A stretch of 6,803 nucleotides of DNA from Eubacterium sp. (GTDB lineage Bacteria > Bacillota > Clostridia > Oscillospirales > Acutalibacteraceae). Of the stretch, positions 1 to 5,332 are shown piece after piece; positions within the stretch are counted from its first letter, which is position 1; the number at the start of each line of letters is the position of its first letter. Under the pieces are notes generated by a model. The model saw nothing but the letters and a program-made list of their open reading frames with translations. It was not told where the DNA came from and made no database searches. A program made the position numbers and the translations under genes. The DNA is taken from the NCBI GenBank assembly GCA_017543725.1, contig JAFYFO010000099.1, forward strand, positions 1 through 6,803. The letters run 5' to 3'.

Positions 1-450
1 CACAGCGGACTTGACGCCGCCGAGGAAATAAAAAAAGACTTTCCGAATATAAAAATAATAATCGTCACTTCAATGCCCGAATATTCGTGGCTGACAAGGG
101 CGCGCAAAATCGGCGTTGACTCCTTCTGGTATAAGGACGGACAGAAAGACAGTATTCTTGAAGTTATGAGGCGAACAATGCAGGGGGAGCATATTTATCC
201 CGATAAAACTCCGCTTATTCATATCGGAAACACAACCAATCACGAATTCACCGAGCGTGAACTTGATATTTTAAAGGAACTGACAACAGGCGACACAAAC
301 GCCGATATCGCTCAGAGGCTTCATATCTCTTTGCCGACGGTTAAAAGCCATATCCAGCACCTTATGGAAAAAACGGGCTTCAAAACCCGCACTGAACTTG
401 TCAGCGAGGCGCGAAGTCTCGGAATAGTTATTAAAAACCGAAAAGATTAA
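1..450 (+). CDS. LuxR/NarL-family response regulator, 5' end missing
   Basis: This is the last 149 codons of a two-component response regulator, a cytoplasmic transcription factor activated by a sensor kinase. The reading frame is open from base 1, so the gene starts left of the window; the first in-frame ATG (73) lies inside the receiver domain and is not the real start. Residues 1-46 of the fragment are the end of the receiver: a hydrophobic strand (KIIIVTS) with the switch Thr/Ser, then a segment ending in WYKD that holds the conserved lysine. The phospho-accepting aspartate would lie upstream and is not visible. Residues about 84-143 are a complete GerE/LuxR helix-turn-helix: FTERELDIL, a small-residue turn, then ADIAQRLHIS and TVKSHIQHLMEKTG with RTELV. 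The cognate kinase is not in the window. The gene ends in its own terminator, so it is probably not co-transcribed with the next genes. Its targets are unknown. Confidence 0.93.
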   Translation, partial: HSGLDAAEEIKKDFPNIKIIIVTSMPEYSWLTRARKIGVDSFWYKDGQKDSILEVMRRTMQGEHIYPDKTPLIHIGNTTNHEFTERELDILKELTTGDTNADIAQRLHISLPTVKSHIQHLMEKTGFKTRTELVSEARSLGIVIKNRKD

Positions 451-479
451 GGACGATGCATTTCGTCCTTATTTTTTTT
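448..479 (+). terminator. Intrinsic (Rho-independent) terminator of the response regulator gene
   Basis: A perfect stem pairs AAGGACGA (449-456) with TCGTCCTT (463-470), around the 6-base loop TGCATT. It is extended by a T448-A471 pair and followed directly by eight T residues (472-479). The stem begins inside the TAA stop codon, which is common for compact terminators. It should stop transcription coming from the regulator and isolate the genes downstream. Confidence 0.92.
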
Positions 480-502
480 GCAAAAATCATACTTTCGGCT
501 GA

Positions 503-530
503 TGTGCAAATATTTATAAACTGTTATAAT
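503..530 (+). promoter_or_regulatory. Probable promoter with extended -10 for the three-gene operon
   Basis: TATAAT at 525-530 matches the sigma-A -10 consensus exactly, and TG at 522-523 gives the extended -10 form (TGnTATAAT). The best -35 candidate at 16-base spacing is TGTGCA (503-508), only 3 of 6 consensus positions, so the extended -10 probably carries most of the recognition or an activator is needed. Transcription would start near 537, giving a leader of about 50 bases before the ATG at 587. The site lies just after the upstream terminator, where a new promoter is expected. No operator can be assigned. Confidence 0.7.
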
Positions 531-551
531 AAGAATGTCAAAATAGTATTA

Positions 552-568
552 TTGCGCTTAATGCGCGA
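552..568 (+). other. Small leader hairpin just upstream of the ribosome binding site
   Basis: TTGCGC (552-557) can pair with GCGCGA (563-568) across the loop TTAAT; four pairs are G-C, one is a G-T wobble and one is A-T. It would lie in the 5' untranslated leader and end 5 bases before the AAAGGAG at 574-580. There is no U-tract and the structure is short. It could affect mRNA stability or ribosome access, or be chance. Confidence 0.3.
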
Positions 569-573
569 AATCG

Positions 574-580
574 AAAGGAG
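574..580 (+). promoter_or_regulatory. Ribosome binding site, first operon gene
   Basis: AAAGGAG lies 6 bases before the ATG at 587. This near-perfect anti-Shine-Dalgarno match, together with the signal peptide that begins exactly there, fixes the start codon. Confidence 0.9.
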
Positions 581-586
581 TTTATT

Positions 587-1906
587 ATGAAAAAATCACT
601 ATCCATTATCCTCGCACTGATTATGCTTCTGACGGCGGCGCCGCTGACGGTTTTTGCCGACTCAGACGCGGAATACTACAAGAACAAGTATTTTGAGGGA
701 CTTGCCGACCCGACTTATACAAAAAAGACGGAAAACTATGACGGCTATCATCTTGTTAAAGGAACAAAGGCAACCTGGGACTGCAAACTCTATACTCTGA
801 GCGCAAAGGTAACCGGAGTTTCGGGAAGCAAAGCAACCATCAACGTAACCTTTAATTCAAAAATTCCGTATGAATACCTGCAGAAGGGCGCGCTTTATGA
901 TTATGAGGTTAAGGCGTTTTCAAACACTCAAACAGGCTCATATTCCTTCTATCCGAGCGAAAAGTCTTCTATGACTTTCACTGTTGACACATCCAAGAAG
1001 GATAATTTAAGCGGCTCGTCTGCCGCAGGCGGACTGCAGTTCGTAAAATTTGAAGTATTAAAATACGAACACGCGCATTATTATCTCTATGGCGATAATC
1101 CATATTATTCCGCTATTGCAGATTTTGCAAAGAAGAGCGACAGACGTTCAATCGAAGGTACATACGACCAGAGAATAGACGACACCTGGGCGCTCAGTTA
1201 CTATGTTACTCCCGATTATCATATTTATAAGAATAACTACAAAATAACAAAGGATTCCATAACACTTGGAACATACGCTTTTGAATCCATTGTTCAGTAC
1301 AGGAAGAAAGGCGCAAGTTCATATAAGCAAAAGACTTTCAAAAAGAGTAAAAAGATGTATCTCAGCAGCCTTAAAGCGGGAACAACTTATCAGATACATC
1401 CTCTTTGCAAGGTTTATTTCACAAGTCCCGAGCCGAAAACCGACGGCATCAGCGTTCAGAAAGGCTACATACTCGACCAGGTTGCATCACCGTTTTATCT
1501 GACAACTTCACTATCAAGCAAACCAAAAGTAACCTCTGTTAAGGTTTCAAAATTCAAGAATGGCAAAAAGAAGACCATTCCCGGTTACTGGGAGTCGGAC
1601 GGTGATTGGCACCCGACAGAAACTTTTAACACCGCAACATATACTATGACGGTTAAGGTAAAGAGCCCTCCGTCAAGAGCAAAAGGACTTGTTCTTAAAA
1701 TCGGCGGTTCAACCTATTATGCAACAGGCAATAAAAAGACATACACCTTCAAATTATATTATCAGGATAAAAAGAAGATAAGCGGCAAGAAGATGAAGGC
1801 TAATTTCTATTGGTCGAGCAACACAATCAGCAAATCTCCTCTTGGTCTCAGCCCTGCTAAATCCGCAAGTTATAAGATTAAAAACGGAACATATAAAGTT
1901 AAATAA
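587..1906 (+). CDS. Exported protein of unknown function with a Fn3-like region, 439 aa
   Basis: I do not recognise a named family. Residues 1-24 are a clear Sec signal peptide: MKK, a hydrophobic core (LSIILALIMLLTAAPL), and a signal peptidase I site VFA before DSD. The mature part is rich in Tyr, Lys, Ser and Thr and poor in Cys (only C66 and C274), with alternating beta-type patterns throughout. Residues about 222-307 resemble a fibronectin type III fold: VQYRKKG, then a lysine-rich strand, then SSLKAGTTYQI, which resembles the 'L-x-P/A-G-T-x-Y' signature of Fn3. Residues about 312-439 look like another beta-sandwich and are strongly basic. There is no catalytic motif, anchor motif or second membrane segment. 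It is the first gene of a likely operon with two BspA-like proteins and shares their type of signal peptide, so a role at the cell surface beside them is a fair inference. It has no leucine-rich repeats of its own. Confidence 0.9.
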   Translation: MKKSLSIILALIMLLTAAPLTVFADSDAEYYKNKYFEGLADPTYTKKTENYDGYHLVKGTKATWDCKLYTLSAKVTGVSGSKATINVTFNSKIPYEYLQKGALYDYEVKAFSNTQTGSYSFYPSEKSSMTFTVDTSKKDNLSGSSAAGGLQFVKFEVLKYEHAHYYLYGDNPYYSAIADFAKKSDRRSIEGTYDQRIDDTWALSYYVTPDYHIYKNNYKITKDSITLGTYAFESIVQYRKKGASSYKQKTFKKSKKMYLSSLKAGTTYQIHPLCKVYFTSPEPKTDGISVQKGYILDQVASPFYLTTSLSSKPKVTSVKVSKFKNGKKKTIPGYWESDGDWHPTETFNTATYTMTVKVKSPPSRAKGLVLKIGGSTYYATGNKKTYTFKLYYQDKKKISGKKMKANFYWSSNTISKSPLGLSPAKSASYKIKNGTYKVK

Positions 1907-1915
1907 TGCATAGTT

Positions 1916-1926
1916 AAAGGAAAGGG
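1916..1926 (+). promoter_or_regulatory. Ribosome binding site, large LRR protein
   Basis: The purine-rich AAAGGAAAGGG ends 8 bases before the ATG at 1935. It lies in the 28-base gap after the previous stop codon, which leaves little room for a separate promoter and supports co-transcription. Confidence 0.8.
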
Positions 1927-1934
1927 AATAAATT

Positions 1935-4900
1935 ATGAAAAAAGCCATATCAATTCTGCTATCGGTTCTGATGATAACAGCAACTCTTTGTGCGTTTCCG
2001 TTTACAGCAAATGCAATACCGACATGGTATGAATTCTTTCACGGCTCAAATCAGCCGATTATTGACAAAGATGTAGTTTACAGATTCGAAAATCCAAGTG
2101 AATGTTATGAAAACGGTATTCTGTATTTCACCCGTCCGTACGGTGCGCCGAGTAATAAAAAAGCCAAGGATACGCAGGAAGTTGATGTTACTATTGACTA
2201 CCGTGGAGATGGGAATTATTACCACACATTCAAGAATGTTAAAACACCGTATAGATACGACAACCCTCTTGATGTTAAAACCTATATGGACTCCCAAAAA
2301 TTTCCCACAGGCTACTATCACTTTGATGCGGTTGATAAAGATGTTCAAATCTTTTGGGAAGGTGATTCAACAAGTTGGTATAAAGAAAAAATATTTCTTA
2401 AAAGAAGTATTTACGGACAATTTGAATACATAAGCCCATATGAAACGCTTGATACACCGAGTTATTTAAGGTGGGAGGGAAACACCTGTAAATGGGAGCC
2501 TGTTGAAAATGCAACCGGTTATTCAGTAAGATTTTATGATGAAAACGGATATTGGACTCACGGCGCGTCGGTAACTTCAACAAGTTATACATTTAAAGAT
2601 GTAACAGACGGCTGCTATTTTGCAGTTAAGGCTGAGTCAGACGGCAATTATCTGGACAGCCCTCTGGCTGTCAGCCCGAAGAAAAAATCCTACACTCTTA
2701 AAATCAATCCAAACTATAATCACGGCAGCACTTCAATGGCTGAGCAGTTAATATATAATGTCAGCGGAAAATATGTTCTGCCGCAGACAACAGGATATGC
2801 AGCGGCGGAAGGTTATAAATTCGTTGGCTGGTCGCTTTCCCAGTCCGGCGGTGAACTGATAACCTCGGTTGATGTTAACAAAGATACAACCGTTTATGCA
2901 ATCTGGAAGAAGTACACGGCGAGAATCGGAGATAATGTTTACTATAATATCGACTATAATATCGACGGTTCAAATCTCTATATCTACGGAAGCGGAGCAA
3001 TGTATAACTATACTCAGGGCGCTCCCGCTCCGTCGCCGTTTTATAACAACACTTCAATAACTTCAATCTATATTGCAGGCGGCGTAACCTCAATAGGCGA
3101 CAATGCGTTTTACGGATGCAGTAATGTTGAAAGCGTTTATCTTGAAAATGCAATGGATTTAACAAAAATCGGCTTTAACGCATTCCAGAATTGCTCGAAA
3201 CTTTCAACAATTGATTATCCCTGCAATCTTTCCGAGGATATTCAGATTATAAATTCGGGTGCTTTTAAAAATTGCTCAAGCCTTAAGGAATTCAGAATGC
3301 CTTCAAATGTTAAATATGTTGTTGCAAATGCATTTGAGGGATGCACGGAACTCAGATATATTTCAATTCCGCAAACAGTCACATCAATCAATAAAGACGC
3401 TTTCAAGGGATGCACATCGCTTTGCGATATTTTCTATGAGGGAAGCGAGGAAGAATGGGAGGCTGTCAGCAAGGATAACAATGTTGGTATTCTCAACTAT
3501 GCCGAACTTCATCCCTTCACTTCGTGGGGAGTTCCGATTGGCGCAAACGCTTTTTACACCGTTGACGCTTTCAATCAGAAAGGAACTGTTTCGGGCAAGG
3601 GAACAACCTATGATTATGCGCTCAACAAATCGCCCCTGCTTCAGAAGCCCGTTCAGGAAATCACTGTTGAAGGAAGCCTTTCAAGAATCGGAAATAATCT
3701 TTTTGCAGGTCTTGAATCCCTCAACACCCTGACAATTGAAAACGGCGTTAAAACAATAGGCTCGGGCGCTTTCCGCGAATGCTGCAACCTTAGTTCAATC
3801 AGTATTCCCGACAGCGTTACGGCGATTGAAAGTTATGCCGCGGCATGGAGCGGAAATTTGAATAAAATCTATCTCGGCAGCGGAGTTAAAACAATCGGCG
3901 ACTGTGCTTTTTTGGGCAACCCTACCGACAGAGTTTACTATAACGGAAGCAAGGAACTCTTTGATGCGATAACGATAACGGACAAAGAGAGCAATTCATC
4001 CCTCTTAAACGCAACCTTCTGTTCGCTAACAGGCTCGTGGGGCGAAAATATAACATATCATTATGACCCCGAGGAGGCAACCTTAACCTTCAGCGGAACA
4101 GGCGCAATGAATGAGGACCTAAAAGGCTCTCACCAAAACAGACCCTGGTATAACTACCGAGATGAAATCAGGCACGCAGTTGTTGAAGACGGCATTACCT
4201 CCGTCAGCACCTGCTGCTTTATGGAAATGGGTATAACGGACGCTGAACTTCCCGATAGCATAACAAAATTCGGAACCTCGGCATTCCTGCGCTGCAAGAA
4301 TTTAACTCATATAGTTATTCCCGAAAAGGTTAAAACCATTGAAATCTCCGATTTTGCTTACTGCACGGCTTTAACCGATGTTGTTCTGAATGACGGTCTT
4401 GAAACCGTAGGCTTCCTTGCATTTGTGAATTGCACCGCTTTGAAAAATATTAACATTCCCGAAAGTGTTACAAACATTATGGGACAGTCTTTCAGCGGCT
4501 GCTGGGCTTTGCAGGACTTTGCAATGCCGAACAAAGCCAAAACAATTGAATTCTACACCTTCTACAATTCTCCGAATTTAAAGAGCGTATATATTCCCAA
4601 GAGTGTAACCGAGATTGGCGAAGGCGCGTTTTGGGAATGTGAAGGTCTTTCGGATATATATTATGAAGGCTCCGCCTCGGATTGGAAAAAGATTTCAATC
4701 AACTATGCAAACGGCTACAATGATATTCTTAAAACCGTTAAAATCCACTATGACTGCACAAGCATTGCTGGCGCAAGCGTTACGGGAGTTAAAACGAAAA
4801 CCTTCAGCGGTAAGGAACAAAGCCAATCCGTAACCGTTAAATTAAACGGCAAAACCCTCAAAAAGGGAACGGATTACACGCTGAGTTACAAGAATAATAA

Positions 4901-5273
4901 GAAAGTCGGAACTGCAACAGTCACGGTTAAGGGCATCGGAATTTTCAGCGGAAGCGTTAAGAAAACCTTCAAGATTAACCCGAAGGGAACAACCGTTTCC
5001 AAGGTTTCAAGCCCGAAATCAAAACAACTCAAAGTTAGTTGGAAGAAGCAAACAAGCAGCACAACCGGCTATCAGATTCAGTATTCAACAAGCAGTAAAT
5101 TCAAGAGCGCTAAAACCGTTACAATCAAGAAGAATAAAACAACTTCTGTAACAATCAAAAAACTCAAATCAAAGAAAAAGTATTATGTTCGAATCAGAAC
5201 ATATAAAACGGTTGACGGAAAGAAGTATTATTCTTCCTGGAGCAGCGCAAAGAGTGTTACGACTAAGAAATAA
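1935..5273 (+). CDS. BspA-like leucine-rich repeat surface/secreted protein, 1112 aa
   Basis: This is a large exported binding protein; BspA-like (LRR_5) proteins act outside the cell, often in adhesion, but the ligand here is unknown. Residues 1-27 are a Sec signal peptide with cleavage site ANA before IPT. Residues 28-165 are a unique region. Residues about 172-248 look Fn3-like. Residues about 252-326 form a Listeria-Bacteroides (InlB B-type) repeat, with YKFVGWS and the ending TTVYAIWKK. Three LRR modules follow (about 329-527, 528-695 and 699-941), with about 5, 4 and 7 repeats of the pattern L-x2-I-x-I-P-x-S-V-T-x-I-x3-A-F-x2-C. Modules 1 and 3 open with a GSGAM or GTGAM motif, and modules 1 and 3 end in a YEGS...W cap. 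Residues about 945-1017 are an Ig-like domain (DYTLSYKNNKKVGTATVTVKG) and 1019-1112 an Fn3 domain with 24 lysines and one acidic residue. No LPXTG or SLH anchor is seen. It is the second gene of the likely operon and a paralogue of the next gene. Confidence 0.95.
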   Translation: MKKAISILLSVLMITATLCAFPFTANAIPTWYEFFHGSNQPIIDKDVVYRFENPSECYENGILYFTRPYGAPSNKKAKDTQEVDVTIDYRGDGNYYHTFKNVKTPYRYDNPLDVKTYMDSQKFPTGYYHFDAVDKDVQIFWEGDSTSWYKEKIFLKRSIYGQFEYISPYETLDTPSYLRWEGNTCKWEPVENATGYSVRFYDENGYWTHGASVTSTSYTFKDVTDGCYFAVKAESDGNYLDSPLAVSPKKKSYTLKINPNYNHGSTSMAEQLIYNVSGKYVLPQTTGYAAAEGYKFVGWSLSQSGGELITSVDVNKDTTVYAIWKKYTARIGDNVYYNIDYNIDGSNLYIYGSGAMYNYTQGAPAPSPFYNNTSITSIYIAGGVTSIGDNAFYGCSNVESVYLENAMDLTKIGFNAFQNCSKLSTIDYPCNLSEDIQIINSGAFKNCSSLKEFRMPSNVKYVVANAFEGCTELRYISIPQTVTSINKDAFKGCTSLCDIFYEGSEEEWEAVSKDNNVGILNYAELHPFTSWGVPIGANAFYTVDAFNQKGTVSGKGTTYDYALNKSPLLQKPVQEITVEGSLSRIGNNLFAGLESLNTLTIENGVKTIGSGAFRECCNLSSISIPDSVTAIESYAAAWSGNLNKIYLGSGVKTIGDCAFLGNPTDRVYYNGSKELFDAITITDKESNSSLLNATFCSLTGSWGENITYHYDPEEATLTFSGTGAMNEDLKGSHQNRPWYNYRDEIRHAVVEDGITSVSTCCFMEMGITDAELPDSITKFGTSAFLRCKNLTHIVIPEKVKTIEISDFAYCTALTDVVLNDGLETVGFLAFVNCTALKNINIPESVTNIMGQSFSGCWALQDFAMPNKAKTIEFYTFYNSPNLKSVYIPKSVTEIGEGAFWECEGLSDIYYEGSASDWKKISINYANGYNDILKTVKIHYDCTSIAGASVTGVKTKTFSGKEQSQSVTVKLNGKTLKKGTDYTLSYKNNKKVGTATVTVKGIGIFSGSVKKTFKINPKGTTVSKVSSPKSKQLKVSWKKQTSSTTGYQIQYSTSSKFKSAKTVTIKKNKTTSVTIKKLKSKKKYYVRIRTYKTVDGKKYYSSWSSAKSVTTKK
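2688..2912 (+). other. Listeria-Bacteroides (InlB B-type) repeat domain inside the large LRR protein
   Basis: Codons 252-326 encode one copy of the about 70-residue beta-grasp-like repeat found in internalin B and many Firmicutes and Bacteroides surface proteins. Diagnostic parts are the first strand SYTLKINPN, the central GYKFVGWSLS, and the closing strand TTVYAIWKK. A single copy stands between the Fn3-like region and the first LRR module. The family is usually found in extracellular, often cell-wall-associated proteins. Confidence 0.85.
2919..3515 (+). repeat. LRR module A (large LRR protein)
   Basis: Codons 329-527. The module opens with a beta segment ending in GSGAMYNY and an SPFY motif, continues with about five BspA-type leucine-rich repeats (for example VTSIGDNAFYGC and VTSINKDAFKGC), and closes with YEGSEEEWEAV. 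The order 'GxGAM - LRRs - YxGSxxxW' is repeated elsewhere in this protein and in the next gene, so this is a unit of duplication rather than only a run of single repeats. Confidence 0.8.
2941..2966 (+). repeat. Perfect 12-base tandem duplication, in frame
   Basis: ACTATAATATCG occurs twice back to back (2941-2952 and 2953-2964), and the 12-base period continues for two more bases. It encodes the doubled tetrapeptide YNID-YNID at the entry of LRR module A. Codons are identical in both copies, which suggests a recent replication slip; as a multiple of three it keeps the frame. Confidence 0.95.
3516..4019 (+). repeat. LRR module B (large LRR protein), degenerate
   Basis: Codons 528-695. It begins SWGVPIGANAF and has GTVSGKGTTYDY where the other modules have the GTGAM segment, then SPL, about four leucine-rich repeats (for example VKTIGSGAFREC and VKTIGDCAFLG), and a cap YYNGSKELFDAI in which the usual tryptophan is replaced by phenylalanine. 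It is the most diverged of the three modules in this gene. Confidence 0.7.
4029..4757 (+). repeat. LRR module C (large LRR protein)
   Basis: Codons 699-941. It begins SWGENITYHYD, then LTFSGTGAMNED and a PWY motif, then about seven leucine-rich repeats (for example ITKFGTSAFLRC, LETVGFLAFVNC and VTEIGEGAFWEC), and closes with YYEGSASDWKKISI. This is the longest LRR run in the window. Its last repeat and cap closely match module D of the next gene (GEGAFW followed by the W-containing cap). Confidence 0.8.
4761..5270 (+). repeat. Ig-like plus Fn3 tail, copy 1
   Basis: Codons 943-1112. The Ig-like part (about 945-1017) has the pattern 'DYTLSYKNNKKVGTATVTVKG ... KTFKINPKGT', common in clostridial surface proteins. 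The Fn3 part (1019-1112) has LKVSWKKQ, TTGYQIQYSTSSKF, and a YYVRIRTYK strand. The same pair of domains recurs at 6449-6803 in the next gene, with the junction AAICCGAAGGGAACA-type sequence conserved in DNA (I = C or T). It is highly basic. Confidence 0.85.
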
Positions 5274-5290
5274 TTCCAAAGTCTCACACC

Positions 5291-5306
5291 TTCCCCTTGA
5301 GGGGAA
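5291..5306 (+). other. Intergenic hairpin between the two LRR genes
   Basis: TTCCCC (5291-5296) pairs perfectly with GGGGAA (5301-5306) around the loop TTGA. It starts 17 bases after the stop of the large LRR gene and ends 14 bases before the next ribosome binding site. No run of T follows, so it is unlikely to be a full intrinsic terminator. It could act as an mRNA processing or stabilising element that tunes the downstream gene, or be the remnant of a short dispersed palindromic repeat; neither can be decided from one copy. Confidence 0.6.
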
Positions 5307-5320
5307 AGCGTTTAACAACG

Positions 5321-5327
5321 AAAGGAG
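5321..5327 (+). promoter_or_regulatory. Ribosome binding site, second LRR protein
   Basis: AAAGGAG lies 5 bases before the ATG at 5333. It has the same core and the same preceding CG as the site of the first operon gene, and it fixes the start of a gene whose end is outside the window. Confidence 0.88.
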
Positions 5328-5332
5328 CAGTT

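Noticed and set aside
73..450. Response regulator starting at the ATG at 73
   Set aside because: The frame is open to base 1 and codons 1-24 encode clear receiver-domain sequence (for example DFPNIKIIIVTS), so the gene is cut by the window edge and the ATG is internal.
1754..1948. 64-codon reading frame on the minus strand over the end of the first operon gene
   Set aside because: It is antisense to a well-supported gene and has no ribosome binding site or recognisable domain; its hydrophobic look is the reverse complement of lysine-rich codons.
2046..3165. Several minus-strand and out-of-frame reading frames inside the large LRR gene
   Set aside because: They overlap a gene with clear domains and have unusual amino acid composition (runs of Arg, His and Tyr) typical of shadow frames.
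3259..3732. 157-codon plus-strand frame inside the large LRR gene
   Set aside because: It lies in the wrong frame of the LRR coding sequence, has no good ribosome binding site, and its apparent regularity only mirrors the LRR periodicity.
5291..5306. Intrinsic terminator after the large LRR gene
   Set aside because: The stem is good but is followed by AGCG rather than a T run, so complete termination is not supported.
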